DNA of 64,000 bases from Paenibacillus sp. GP183 (GCF_900104695.1 NZ_FNSW01000001.1:3652001-3716000); one strand, 5' to 3'. Shown: positions 1 to 8,940, numbered from the stretch's first letter. Notes: generated by a model not told the origin, from the letters alone. A program made the numbers and translations.

Positions 1-1
1 T

Positions 2-3000
2 ATTATTGATATGAGCATTACACACACGGGTGACCCAACGGATCCTCCTAATCAACCGATTATGAATCAAACTGTAAAACCAGTGTTAACGGGTACCACC
101 GGGGCAAAAGGCGATTTAAAAGTAAAAATGTTGATTCCTTTTATGTCACCGACATTTAATACGGCGAATGCAACCTTTACTTTGAATGGGATCAATGTTA
201 CTTCCAAAGTAACCCCAGCGCCGGTGGAAACCGTTATACCAAGTTCACCTTCCTATAAATTAATCGATTTTACAATCTCGGCCTATGATTTTAATACGAC
301 TTCAACTGTACCAGATATTGATCAAACGGTGAGCCTTGATGTGTATTATAACGGCTTTCACTTTGTAACCAAGCCGCCTCTTCCCTCATTTAATTATTAT
401 CCGGGAAGCAATCAAATACAGAATGTATGGCAAATAACGGGATACCCATCAACGATTACGACTTACGATGTTGATCCAACCATTAGTGTTAAGCCATTAA
501 ATAACAGTGAAGTTACTTCGCCCAATTTTTACATTTTAGTAAAAGCTCAAAAAACTTTAACAGATACTAAAGGAACCCCAGCAACTACACCTTCTTATAA
601 TTCAGCACTTAATTTAAAGGCATTTTTACAGCCAATTGGAACTAACGTTATCCTTGAGTCTGTAGGATACTATTATAATAGCTCAGGAACCAGAGATGAT
701 ACCTATCAAGTATATAAAGTGTCCGGAATCCCATCAGGAACACAGCAGATCAGATTTCAGGTGGTAGGTAGCGCTGCCAGTCCAACTTTTGATACGACAG
801 TTACTTATGTCAATAAAAACTATATTAATATAGATACGTTAATTGATGGTCAGACTATTAAGTATGACTCCAAGATAAGTGTTGCTCCAACAGTAAATGT
901 CCAAGGGTCTTTTACTGGCAGTGACCCCATACTTAGCGGTACATTGGATGTAAATGGGACTACCCGTACACTATATTCGTCCTCATCATCTTCACCTTCA
1001 TTTAATCTTAATTTGGCCATACCGAGTGAACTGCATGTAGGAAAGAATACACTTACGTTCACAGGGAAATTTTCGCAATCAGGTTCGGTAGTTCTTACAG
1101 TAACTAAAGTAATAACCTTATATGTAGTGGATACCTATGTTCCGGTGATTACTCAGATACAGCCGACTATAATTCCAGCAACACGAATAGGTCTTCCTCC
1201 TATGAGCAGTTCTACTTTAACAGCTATTCTATCTACAATCTTTGTGAGTCAACCTGATATTCTATTTCAAAATAACCATTATGTCACAAGCCTTAATTCT
1301 CATGACTTTACCTTTAGAGCTACTGGAGCTACACGCGCAATCTTGAAGCAAGGTTCTACAGTGATCATGGATGCAGCAATTCCTACTTCTGCGATAAACA
1401 CACAAATACCGGCTGCTTCACCATTGTATGCTTATGACATTACTGGATCGGAAACTGACTTTGTTATCAGGGTCAAGGATCTGCAGTCTACGGCTCCAGG
1501 TACTCAAACCTATGTATTGCAATTATATAATGCTGCTGGAGCAAGCATTAGCCAGACCCTGCAGGTGGAGCGGATATATTCGGATTCCAGAGTTATCTCA
1601 CCGCAGCCTAATTCCGGCAATCAAATTGTGGTCACCAAGAACTTTGTCCATTTTGATGTTGAAGCCGAAGGTGCTACTGAGGTTCAAGTTGACGGCAAAC
1701 CGGCTGTAGCCCGAACAGATATTAGTAATCGTTTCATCCTTGATTATATTGGATTAAAACCGGACAAAGAAACCCCAATCAAAATCACAATTAAAAGAGG
1801 AGCCTTAACAACAACGAAGACGGTGAGTGTATTTTATACCAGCACCGTAAATGTAGATTCTGAATTTATGGAAAAGCTGTCAGCTAAGCATACAGTTTTT
1901 AATAAAGACCTCGAGCTTTCCTTTCCAAGAGGAACAGTTTTAAAAAGAGTAATCAGCGCACAATATCCAACGACAAAAATTTATAATCAGACGAACCTGC
2001 TCTTTGGCATCGCCGATCCAACTGACGGTGTGGTAGGCCGCGTTAATGATTATGGAAATATTCTTAACTCTTCCAACGACGGACGCTCCTTCCAGGGGAG
2101 ATTTCCAGTCTTGGTATCACCTGTTCTGAAATCTCGCTTTACAGATCCTACGGATCGCCTTAATTTCTCAAGAGTTTCTCAAATGTATTGGATTTCTGGC
2201 GGCTATGCTGAGGATTCCACTTATGGTCCTACAGGCGGCTTAGAGCCTTATACAGTTAACGCTGGAGGAGATCCCGCTAATGCGAGCATGACCTACTCTG
2301 TTGATCCAACTGTAAGGATTAATAGAACGCTAGTCCCATCCAATCGGGGCACATTAAAAATAAGCTTTAATGATAATGTCGTAGAGGCTGTTGCTTCGAA
2401 CTTGACCGTGTTTTATTTTAATGATTTAGGAAGATGGGTAAACCTCGGCGGTGAAGTTGACTCGAAAAATCATACCATCTCGGTCCCTTTTGATAATTTC
2501 GGCTATTATATGGTAGGAAAATTAAACAACAGTTATCCGGATGTAGAAAAACATGATTGGGCCAAGAATGTGCTAGAGGCTCTTTATGCCAAAGGGTATA
2601 TGAACAATCTATATGCAGGTAATTTCGGAGCTTACGATAAGACGAGCAGAGGCGAGTTTGCTACCCTATTGGTTAAATCTCTGAATATTCCACTAAATTA
2701 TGATAATAATAATTCTTTTATTGATGTTTTCCCGGGCTCCTTAGCCCAAACCTGGGATTATAGGTACATCGAAACTGCGGCGAGAGCTGGTATTATTAAC
2801 GGCAAAGATGGACGCTATTTTGGGGTTGTCGAGAATCTGACTCGCGAGCAGGCTGCTACGATGATTGCAAGAGCCCTGGATCTGAAAATGTCCATTAACG
2901 ATGCCAAACTGAAAACAGCATTATCCAAGGTCTATGGCGATGTAGACAGTATTTACTTCTATGCGTTACCTGCAATAGATGCCGTTACCAAAGCAGGAAT

Positions 3001-3154
3001 AATGGTAGGAAGAACTACAGCACCCGCGCCAAACCAGAAAAAAAGCACAGTCTTCTTTGATCCCAAAGAAGAATTAACTCGCGACCAAGCAGGACAAATC
3101 GCCATCCGATTACTGCAGAAGAGTTCCAATGTTTTTCCAAAAACACTAAATTAA
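2..3154 (+). CDS. SLH-domain surface protein (5' end outside window)
   Basis: The reading frame is open from base 2, and the first ATG inside the window is at 11, so the gene very likely begins upstream; 1047 residues are visible from that ATG. The first ~830 residues are Thr/Ser/Asn-rich beta-type sequence without a motif I recognise, typical of extracellular repeat or Ig-like modules. The C-terminus carries three S-layer homology motifs, at about residues 840-885 (starts YPDVEKHDWAKNV), 900-957 (FIDVFPG ... LTREQAATMIARAL) and 974-1036 (VYGDVDS ... LTRDQAGQIAIRLL). SLH triplets bind pyruvylated secondary cell-wall polymer, so the protein is expected to be non-covalently anchored on the cell surface. 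It lies directly upstream of the S-layer gene, with a terminator between them. Surface anchoring is well supported; the function of the long N-terminal part is unknown. Confidence 0.85.
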   Translation: MIDMSITHTGDPTDPPNQPIMNQTVKPVLTGTTGAKGDLKVKMLIPFMSPTFNTANATFTLNGINVTSKVTPAPVETVIPSSPSYKLIDFTISAYDFNTTSTVPDIDQTVSLDVYYNGFHFVTKPPLPSFNYYPGSNQIQNVWQITGYPSTITTYDVDPTISVKPLNNSEVTSPNFYILVKAQKTLTDTKGTPATTPSYNSALNLKAFLQPIGTNVILESVGYYYNSSGTRDDTYQVYKVSGIPSGTQQIRFQVVGSAASPTFDTTVTYVNKNYINIDTLIDGQTIKYDSKISVAPTVNVQGSFTGSDPILSGTLDVNGTTRTLYSSSSSSPSFNLNLAIPSELHVGKNTLTFTGKFSQSGSVVLTVTKVITLYVVDTYVPVITQIQPTIIPATRIGLPPMSSSTLTAILSTIFVSQPDILFQNNHYVTSLNSHDFTFRATGATRAILKQGSTVIMDAAIPTSAINTQIPAASPLYAYDITGSETDFVIRVKDLQSTAPGTQTYVLQLYNAAGASISQTLQVERIYSDSRVISPQPNSGNQIVVTKNFVHFDVEAEGATEVQVDGKPAVARTDISNRFILDYIGLKPDKETPIKITIKRGALTTTKTVSVFYTSTVNVDSEFMEKLSAKHTVFNKDLELSFPRGTVLKRVISAQYPTTKIYNQTNLLFGIADPTDGVVGRVNDYGNILNSSNDGRSFQGRFPVLVSPVLKSRFTDPTDRLNFSRVSQMYWISGGYAEDSTYGPTGGLEPYTVNAGGDPANASMTYSVDPTVRINRTLVPSNRGTLKISFNDNVVEAVASNLTVFYFNDLGRWVNLGGEVDSKNHTISVPFDNFGYYMVGKLNNSYPDVEKHDWAKNVLEALYAKGYMNNLYAGNFGAYDKTSRGEFATLLVKSLNIPLNYDNNNSFIDVFPGSLAQTWDYRYIETAARAGIINGKDGRYFGVVENLTREQAATMIARALDLKMSINDAKLKTALSKVYGDVDSIYFYALPAIDAVTKAGIMVGRTTAPAPNQKKSTVFFDPKEELTRDQAGQIAIRLLQKSSNVFPKTLN

Positions 3155-3155
3155 T

Positions 3156-3202
3156 AAAAGGCTGCAAACCATCAATATGGATGGGCTTGCAGCCTTTTTT
3201 TC
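3156..3202 (+). terminator. Rho-independent terminator after SLH gene
   Basis: AAAGGCTGCAA pairs with TTGCAGCCTTT across a ~19-nt loop and is followed by a run of T. It begins two bases after the stop codon of the SLH gene. Confidence 0.85.
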
Positions 3203-3429
3203 CTTCGCGCAACTATGGTAAATACTTCAACGTGACTTGGAAGGTTTGAAAGTAGTATACTAATTCTCGCAGAGGTATACATAGAAATTTTAGCAAGAGA
3301 AGAAAATTCTTTTAAAAAAAATGAAAATTTTTTCTTCATTTCGCAACTTTTTCTGGACTCCTGCGTTTAATACTTTGAAAACAAACCACAAAAGGATTAT
3401 GAAATTGGAATGATTTCACAAAATAATTC

Positions 3430-3458
3430 TTTACGATACTATACCGTCATTGTATAAT
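3430..3458 (+). promoter_or_regulatory. Candidate sigma-A promoter P1 for the S-layer gene
   Basis: TTTACG at 3430-3435, a 17-nt spacer, then a perfect TATAAT at 3453-3458. It lies in the AT-rich 450-bp gap (3203-3652) upstream of the S-layer gene, which holds no gene. Transcription from here would give a leader of about 190 nt. Confidence 0.5.
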
Positions 3459-3515
3459 GTCATAGTGGTATGCCTTTATTTACCTATTTTTGTTTACTAG
3501 TTTCTTCTGCGGCTA

Positions 3516-3543
3516 TAGACCGCGAATGAAAACTTGTTATAAT
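3516..3543 (+). promoter_or_regulatory. Candidate sigma-A promoter P2 for the S-layer gene
   Basis: TAGACC at 3516-3521, a 16-nt spacer and TATAAT at 3538-3543. The predicted start near 3550 sits just upstream of the first ribosome site (GGGGGTGA, 3562-3569). Two stacked promoters are common for strongly expressed S-layer genes; here this is inference from the motifs only. Confidence 0.45.
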
Positions 3544-3652
3544 TACGCTCAACTCTGGAAAGGGGGTGAATCGACCAATGAGTAAACCGGGCTTGAATAA
3601 TTCAACAAACACTCAAAATATGAAAGATATTCAAGGAGGAGAAAAAAAGGTT

Positions 3653-6600
3653 ATGAAAAAAAGTTTAACAGTAATTCTTTCTTCAGCTATGGCATTATCC
3701 ATGTTTTCTTCCGTAGCCTTCGGTAAAACATCTGCAGACTTTACGGATTTGAAAAATCTTCCAGCAGATCAAAAAGCAATTTTTGACGCAATGATCAGCG
3801 CAGGTATTTTTGATGGAGTAACTGACACGAATTTCGGTCTTAACGACGACATGAACCGTGCACAATTCGCAAAAATCGCAGCTAAGATCTTGGGTCTTGA
3901 TGCTTCGGGTACTGTATCTTCTTTCACAGATGTTAAAGCATCTGATCCAGCTAACGGTTATGCTGTTGGTGCGATCGAAGCTCTTAAAGCAGCTAAAGTA
4001 ACTGATGGTGTAACTGACACAACTTTCGATCCAGCTGGTAAAGTAACGAAAGAACAACTTGCTGCATTCTTGATTCGCGCTCTTGGTAAAGATGCAGAAG
4101 CTAAATTGACTCCAGCAGTTAATGACGCCACAGTATCCACTTGGGCAAAAAGTTATGTTGCCTTTGGACTTCAAGCTAAGCTTGTAACTAACGGAGCTGA
4201 CGGCACATTCGGTGGTACAACTAACGCACCTCGTTCGATGCTTGTTATTTCTTCAGCCGCAGCTAAAGCAGCAGTTGACGCAACGAAAAAAGCTTCTGTA
4301 ACTGAAGCTAAAGCTACTGGCGTTAAAACAGTTACTGTAACTTTAAACAAAGCAGTTGATGACACTAAAGCAATGATTGCCTTGACTAAAGGAGCAACTG
4401 CTGTTGCAACTACAACTGTTTGGTCCGCTGATAAGAAAACTGCGACTCTTACACTTACAGATGTAAAAGTTAGCGAAGGTAAATACACTGCAACTCTTTC
4501 CGGCTTAGATGCAGCAGCTATTGATAAGGCAACTGCTGAGTTTACAGCTGAAAATGAGAAAGTTTCCAAATTGAGCTTCGTTAACGCTAGCGACAAAATT
4601 GCTAAGTCAACTGCTGTAACTGTTAAGATTAAAGCCGAAAACCAATATGGTGAGAACGCTGCTCTTACAGCTGGTAACTACACAGCATATGTTGCAGGAA
4701 CAACTAAATCTCTGAAGAGAAATGATGACACTGGTTTATTGGAGCTTACTTTAGATACCAAAATTAAAACCCCGGCTTCTGGATCAACTCCAGCTGTTGA
4801 ATACCAATCAGAAATCGATGTTATTCCAATTAACATTTTCTTAACTAACACATCTATCTCTGTTCAAAAGACATTCAAAATTGGTACTGAACCTTTCGTT
4901 AGCAAAATTGAACTTGGAGCAGTTAAATATCCTGCTACAAAGACAGCTTTGACTGCAAAGGATGACAATGCTGAGTTGGCTATCACTAGATATGACCAAT
5001 ATGGTGATGTTGTTGCAGAAGGTTCTGTTGCTGCAGACCGTACAAATTATGATGCTGTAATCACTCCATTCTCATTTGATGCACTTGAAATTATCAAGCC
5101 TGCTGCAGGCGGCGCATACGATAAAGTTAAAGTTCATTTGAAAGACAATGTTGAAAAATCAGGTGATTATACTGTTAACGTTTATGTTGGGGCAGCTTCC
5201 GCAACTGGAACTGTAAAAGTACAATCCACTAAAGTTGCTAACAAAGTTGAGATCGGTAGCTTCACTGGAACATTTGCAGAAAAGGATACAAAGTTCCAAT
5301 ACATCCCAATCGTAGCTTATGATGCAGACGGCAATAAATTATCTGCTGATGACATTGCAACAAATGCTACTAACAAAAGATTTACTGTATCGATTTCCGG
5401 TGCAGCTTATGCAGCAGGAAATAACGGTAATGATGCTATTGAAAAATCAGGTGAGAACAAAGGTAAAATTAAAGTTGGTGCAGTGAGTGGTACTGCTAGA
5501 GGTGTAGTATATGTTAATGTAGGAATTTACACAGCCAACATTCAACAAAATACGCAAGCAAGTTACACCATTCAAGATGTTCGTAAGCCAGAAACTTTAG
5601 TCATGGACGGAAGCAAACCGGCTCAAAAGGCTATTGCTGGTGCAACAACTACTATTAAGTGGTTTGTAAAAGACCAATATGGCGATCAGCTTGATGCAGT
5701 AACTGATGCTACATTGAACACAAAGTATGGTGTTAAGTTAACTGTAACAGGTGCAACTTATGCAACTCTTAGCGGTATAACTGCTCATACAACTGATGCT
5801 GGAGCAACTTATAATTTTGACGCAAATGATTTTGCAGCAATCAATAAAGTAGGCCTTGTATTCACACCTGTTACAAGTGGTGGAACAGCTAAAGTCGTTG
5901 CTGAACTTATTGATAAGTCAGGATCAACTCCTAGTACTATTAAGTCAGTTGACAACTCTATGACAGTACTTGCAACTACAGAAAAATTAACTTACAGTGT
6001 AACTGCACTTAAAGATCTGTATGCTGCACTTGATAGTTCTTTAACACCGGCAGCAGACAAAATACTATCTGTGAGTGATGCTGTCTATGGAAACTGGGCA
6101 TTCAACAGCAAACTAGGTCGAGTAATTGAAGTAAAAGCAAAAGATAAAGTTGGAGACGATGTTGCAATTCCAGGCAGCCGTGTTGTAAGTTCATTCTCCA
6201 ATAACCAAACTATCGCTAAAACAATTCAAAGCGGTAATGATGTTCAAGTAATTGGTAACAAAGCAGGTACAGCACAAATCTTAGTAGTTTATAAACTTGT
6301 GGATGGTACTACTGCTGATGCTACTCTTGATGTAAATGTTAAAGCAGATCAAGTTGTTGCAAACACAGTAACTGTTGATGCAACTAACAAAACTTTGACA
6401 ATTGCAAATGGTCAAAATGGATATGACTTAGCAAAAAACATTAAAATTGTTGATAACTACGGCGTAGAGTACACAGGAGCAAATACTGCTAAATATGCTA
6501 GCTTCCTTGGACTTCAATACGTAGTAAGCGGAGTTAATACTGGTGGATCTGTAACTGTTAACAGCAATGGAACTATTGATGTAGCCTCAGGTACAACTGA

Positions 6601-6661
6601 GTTTACACTTAAAGTAATTGCTGGTAGCAAATCCGCTTCAATTCTTGTAACAACACCATAA
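3653..6661 (+). CDS. S-layer protein with N-terminal SLH domains
   Basis: A secreted 1002-residue protein. The N-terminus MKKSLTVILSSAMALSMF is a classical signal peptide with likely cleavage after AFG (residue 24). Three SLH motifs follow at about residues 30-80, 90-143 and 157-200, then ~800 residues of Ala/Thr/Lys-rich Ig-like beta sequence with few aromatic residues and no cysteine. N-terminal SLH plus a long self-assembly domain is the arrangement of the main S-layer proteins of Bacillales. Codon use is strongly biased (many GCT/GCA, ACT, GTT), as expected for very high expression. I chose ATG 3653 because AAGGAGGA at 3633-3640 precedes it and it gives a normal signal peptide. In-frame starts at 3566 (GTG) and 3578 (ATG) have their own GGGGGTGA site and would add 25-29 residues. 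Identification as the main S-layer protein, rather than an accessory one, is inferred. Confidence 0.85.
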   Translation: MKKSLTVILSSAMALSMFSSVAFGKTSADFTDLKNLPADQKAIFDAMISAGIFDGVTDTNFGLNDDMNRAQFAKIAAKILGLDASGTVSSFTDVKASDPANGYAVGAIEALKAAKVTDGVTDTTFDPAGKVTKEQLAAFLIRALGKDAEAKLTPAVNDATVSTWAKSYVAFGLQAKLVTNGADGTFGGTTNAPRSMLVISSAAAKAAVDATKKASVTEAKATGVKTVTVTLNKAVDDTKAMIALTKGATAVATTTVWSADKKTATLTLTDVKVSEGKYTATLSGLDAAAIDKATAEFTAENEKVSKLSFVNASDKIAKSTAVTVKIKAENQYGENAALTAGNYTAYVAGTTKSLKRNDDTGLLELTLDTKIKTPASGSTPAVEYQSEIDVIPINIFLTNTSISVQKTFKIGTEPFVSKIELGAVKYPATKTALTAKDDNAELAITRYDQYGDVVAEGSVAADRTNYDAVITPFSFDALEIIKPAAGGAYDKVKVHLKDNVEKSGDYTVNVYVGAASATGTVKVQSTKVANKVEIGSFTGTFAEKDTKFQYIPIVAYDADGNKLSADDIATNATNKRFTVSISGAAYAAGNNGNDAIEKSGENKGKIKVGAVSGTARGVVYVNVGIYTANIQQNTQASYTIQDVRKPETLVMDGSKPAQKAIAGATTTIKWFVKDQYGDQLDAVTDATLNTKYGVKLTVTGATYATLSGITAHTTDAGATYNFDANDFAAINKVGLVFTPVTSGGTAKVVAELIDKSGSTPSTIKSVDNSMTVLATTEKLTYSVTALKDLYAALDSSLTPAADKILSVSDAVYGNWAFNSKLGRVIEVKAKDKVGDDVAIPGSRVVSSFSNNQTIAKTIQSGNDVQVIGNKAGTAQILVVYKLVDGTTADATLDVNVKADQVVANTVTVDATNKTLTIANGQNGYDLAKNIKIVDNYGVEYTGANTAKYASFLGLQYVVSGVNTGGSVTVNSNGTIDVASGTTEFTLKVIAGSKSASILVTTP

Positions 6662-6680
6662 TACAAATACTCTTATAAAT

Positions 6681-6712
6681 AAAGGAGACCCGTAAGGGTC
6701 TCTTTTTTTATT
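6681..6712 (+). terminator. Rho-independent terminator after S-layer gene
   Basis: GAGACCC pairs perfectly with GGGTCTC across a GTAA tetraloop, followed by TTTTTTT. Confidence 0.9.
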
Positions 6713-6756
6713 TTTGGTGTTAGGAGAAATTATGTGCAGACAGACTAATTGAACTT

Positions 6757-6933
6757 ACTAACTCTACTCACAGCCAAAGCTCTAGCTCCAGGTTCTGCCA
6801 ATGAGCCTGTTATCAAAGAAGGTACCTCGATTTGAGACTAGAAGAGTTGTTCAACTCATTTGAGCAGACAAATTGGGATGAACAGAGAGATGATGATTGG
6901 ACTGCAATGATCATAAATCTGGAAATCAATTGA
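6757..6933 (+). pseudogene. Possible remnant of a small secreted protein gene
   Basis: The gap 6713-7046 holds no intact gene, but two adjacent frames read like protein. One gives ALAPGSANEPVIKEG (to about 6822). One frame over, 6823-6933 gives YLDLRLEELFNSFEQ followed by an acidic, Trp-containing tail and a stop. Joined by one frameshift they resemble the APGSATDPVITKSYF stretch that follows the signal peptide of the intact secreted protein at 7909. The APGS.x.PVI motif shared with a neighbour is the only support; there is no signal peptide and no start codon left. Confidence 0.35.
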
Positions 6934-7046
6934 TGGTTCACTTTTGTCAATTTTGCAATAGTTTGCTTCTCTTTATAGTTGTAGAAAGAATGACCGACCA
7001 TTATAAATCTAGTCAGTCATCATTGTTATGTTTTTTCATTAACCAT

Positions 7047-7775
7047 TTAATTGGATGTCAAATTAATTTCGGTTTCTTTCAAAATCATTTGATGTATAAT
7101 TTGCTTTGTATTAGAAATGTTTTGTTGTGCTACTTGTAAGGAATTAAGAATGCTTAATTTTAGGTTAGAAGCAAAATCAGATTTGTTACTAGTGCTAATC
7201 CATGCTTTAAGCAAGTTTTTAGTTTGATTTATTTGATCCATTGTTTTACTTTCGTTAAAGATAATATCATTAATGCTCGTAGCAGATGAGACAAGTTTAT
7301 TTGTTTTTAGAGCAAAATCCATAGAATTGTTATGAAGATTTAAAAGACTCTGATAATCTGTGTCAATAACAGTTAAATAATGTTCAGGGTTATCTAAATT
7401 TGTGTATTGCTGAAGTTTTACAGAAAACATCCACATAGCATTATCTGTGTCACTCAGCCATTGATATGTATCTTTAAGAAGTATTTGTTCCTTTTCGTTA
7501 GAGTCTATTTTTTTAACGTTATTCGTTAATTTAACATCTACACTGTAGGTTTCAGGATCCCAATTAACTGTAGCTCCTAATTGTTTCAATAAATAAATGG
7601 GGACTAAAGTCCGATCTTTATAATTTATTGCGGGGATATCTTCCACTTTAAGATCTTGACCATTTGACTTTAAAGTAACAATTGGATTTCCTTCAAACTC
7701 ACCATGAATACTAGAAGCATTGACAATACTTGACGTTGAGAATAAAAGCATAGTAACGATAAGCCATTTTTTCAT
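7047..7775 (-). CDS. Secreted stalk-domain protein (copper amine oxidase N-terminal-like)
   Basis: A 242-residue protein. It has a signal peptide (MKKWLIVTMLLFSTSSIVNA) and then a copper-amine-oxidase N-terminal-like (stalk) module, seen in LVPIYLLKQLGATVNWDPET at about residues 57-76. These modules occur in many secreted Bacillales proteins, have no catalytic activity themselves and probably act as wall-associated binding or spacer domains. The remaining ~150 residues are polar, helical and unrecognised. The gene is on the opposite strand to its neighbours and is AT-rich. Function is unknown beyond secretion. Confidence 0.7.
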   Translation of the reverse strand: MKKWLIVTMLLFSTSSIVNASSIHGEFEGNPIVTLKSNGQDLKVEDIPAINYKDRTLVPIYLLKQLGATVNWDPETYSVDVKLTNNVKKIDSNEKEQILLKDTYQWLSDTDNAMWMFSVKLQQYTNLDNPEHYLTVIDTDYQSLLNLHNNSMDFALKTNKLVSSATSINDIIFNESKTMDQINQTKNLLKAWISTSNKSDFASNLKLSILNSLQVAQQNISNTKQIIHQMILKETEINLTSN

Positions 7776-7848
7776 TAGATCACTCCGTTTGTAAATAGAT
7801 TTAATATGACTTATCTCTATTCTACAAAACGAAAGAAGTTCCCTTTAT

Positions 7849-7878
7849 TTGTAATAATAATCGATTACTTGTTATAAT
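7849..7878 (+). promoter_or_regulatory. Candidate sigma-A promoter for the 7909 gene
   Basis: TTGTAA at 7849-7854, an 18-nt spacer and TATAAT at 7873-7878, about 30 bp upstream of the start codon; AAGAAAGGTGG provides the ribosome site. Confidence 0.5.
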
Positions 7879-7908
7879 TAATTAACTAAACAAGAAAGGT
7901 GGCTATTT

Positions 7909-8406
7909 ATGAACTTGAAATTAAAGTCTCTCTTAATCTCAGCAGGAATTATGCTTATCATACCCATATATTCAATATCTCAAGCCGACGCCCCAGCACC
8001 AGGATCGGCCACTGATCCGGTCATCACCAAAAGCTACTTCGATCAAAACACTTTAACCCAAGATCAAGTGAAACAACTTATCGCGCAAAGCGGTGGATCG
8101 GGCGGCTCTGCCCTCATGGTTGTCCAACTCCAATCCGGACAAACCCTATACGCTAGCTCTGGCTCTGAATTCATCGTCCGCACAGGCAAAACCGTAGCGG
8201 TAAGCAAGGACGAAGACGGTATTCCTGACGTTACTGCTGGCAAAGATATTCGCGCGGGAGCAGCAATTGAAAATAATCATCATCTGATTTTCCCTAGGGA
8301 TACTCGTGGTATTAAACCTGCGACGAACAATACAGCCGAAATTTTCGTCATGGTTCGCGGCAATTATTCACTTTTTAATGCTGATGGCAGTAAAGTTACT
8401 CCATAA
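7909..8406 (+). CDS. Small secreted protein of unknown function
   Basis: 165 residues. The start ATG follows AAAGGTGG. A hydrophobic signal segment (LLISAGIMLIIPIYSIS) runs to about residue 24 and ends at SQADA. The mature part opens with the proline-rich APAPGSATDPVITKSYFDQ, followed by a short helix (LTQDQVKQLIAQ), a Gly/Ser linker, and a compact beta-rich region with Val-rich strands, an ASSGSEFIVRTGKTVAV stretch and a conserved-looking FPRDTRGI. I do not recognise a named domain. It stands alone between the stalk-domain gene and the spore protein gene, with its own promoter. Confidence 0.7.
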   Translation: MNLKLKSLLISAGIMLIIPIYSISQADAPAPGSATDPVITKSYFDQNTLTQDQVKQLIAQSGGSGGSALMVVQLQSGQTLYASSGSEFIVRTGKTVAVSKDEDGIPDVTAGKDIRAGAAIENNHHLIFPRDTRGIKPATNNTAEIFVMVRGNYSLFNADGSKVTP

Positions 8407-8456
8407 TTTTACCCTTATTGACAAGATTTTATACGGCTTGAACCTTGCTGTGAAGC

Positions 8457-8463
8457 CATACTA
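8457..8463 (+). promoter_or_regulatory. Sigma-G-like -10 element of the spore protein gene
   Basis: CATACTA matches the forespore sigma-G -10 consensus exactly and lies 30 bp upstream of the start codon. I could not find a convincing -35 at the expected distance, so only the -10 is claimed. Confidence 0.45.
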
Positions 8464-8493
8464 ATGCTGAATCCAAATAAGGAGGGCATTATT

Positions 8494-8769
8494 ATGGCTA
8501 GAAATTCAAACGTCAAAGTGGTTCCCGAGTCGAAGAAGGCTTTGGACATTCTCAAATATGAGATTGCTGCAGAGCTGGGCTTGCCTGTAGGTAAAAATTC
8601 GAACTTCAATGCTAATGCAGAGTTCGCATCCGAATTAGGTTCACTCCCAGCCTCTTCGGTAAAAGAAGATTACTGGGGATTCATCGCATCCAGGGATGCA
8701 GGAGCCGTGGGTGGGCATATTACCCGACGGTTGATCCAAAGCGCGGAAGAAGTACTTTTTACCCTTTAA
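8494..8769 (+). CDS. Alpha/beta-type small acid-soluble spore protein
   Basis: 91 residues starting MARNSNVKVVPESKKALDIL. ATG 8494 is preceded by AAGGAGG (8479-8485); an in-frame ATG at 8464 lacks such a site. The family hallmarks are visible: a first helix with LKYEIAAELGLP, and a C-terminal segment with YWGFIASRDAGAVGGHITRR resembling the second SASP motif. These proteins coat forespore DNA, force an A-like conformation and protect against UV and heat. The N-terminal and middle regions are somewhat longer than in the classical ~65-70-residue SspA/SspB proteins. The sigma-G-like -10 fits forespore expression. Confidence 0.85.
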   Translation: MARNSNVKVVPESKKALDILKYEIAAELGLPVGKNSNFNANAEFASELGSLPASSVKEDYWGFIASRDAGAVGGHITRRLIQSAEEVLFTL

Positions 8770-8796
8770 ATCGGCTATTCCTTCATCTATCTTTGT

Positions 8797-8825
8797 TTGA
8801 CAGCACCCGACAAATGAAGTATCAT
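8797..8825 (+). promoter_or_regulatory. Sigma-A promoter of metK
   Basis: A perfect TTGACA at 8797-8802, a 17-nt spacer and TATCAT at 8820-8825; predicted start near 8832. It lies upstream of the hairpin at 8851-8884, so metK transcripts from it must pass that hairpin. Confidence 0.7.
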
Positions 8826-8834
8826 TTCATATTG

Positions 8835-8884
8835 AAGGTTAACCCCTCAAGAAACCTTTTCCCACCGGAGAAGGTTCCTTTTTC
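8835..8884 (+). promoter_or_regulatory. Attenuator-like leader of metK
   Basis: A 10-bp stem with one G-U pair (AACCTTTTCC 8853-8862 with GGAGAAGGTT 8867-8876, loop CACC) is followed by CCTTTTTC, an intrinsic terminator. Upstream, AAGGTT at 8835-8840 is an exact copy of the 3' arm AAGGTT (8871-8876) and could pair instead with AACCTT (8853-8858), which would disrupt the terminator. Because the metK promoter lies before this element, it could act as an attenuator; alternatively it ends transcripts of the spore gene, and metK depends on readthrough or a further promoter. No S-box (SAM-I) core was seen. Confidence 0.55.
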
Positions 8885-8940
8885 TTTGTGTAGATTCGTA
8901 CTTTTATTTACATACTATGTTTATTGGAGGTTGATTCAAA

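Noticed and set aside
8832-8940. SAM-I (S-box) riboswitch before metK
   Set aside because: The conserved core and four-way junction sequences are absent, and the leader is only ~110 nt; only an attenuator-like hairpin is supported.
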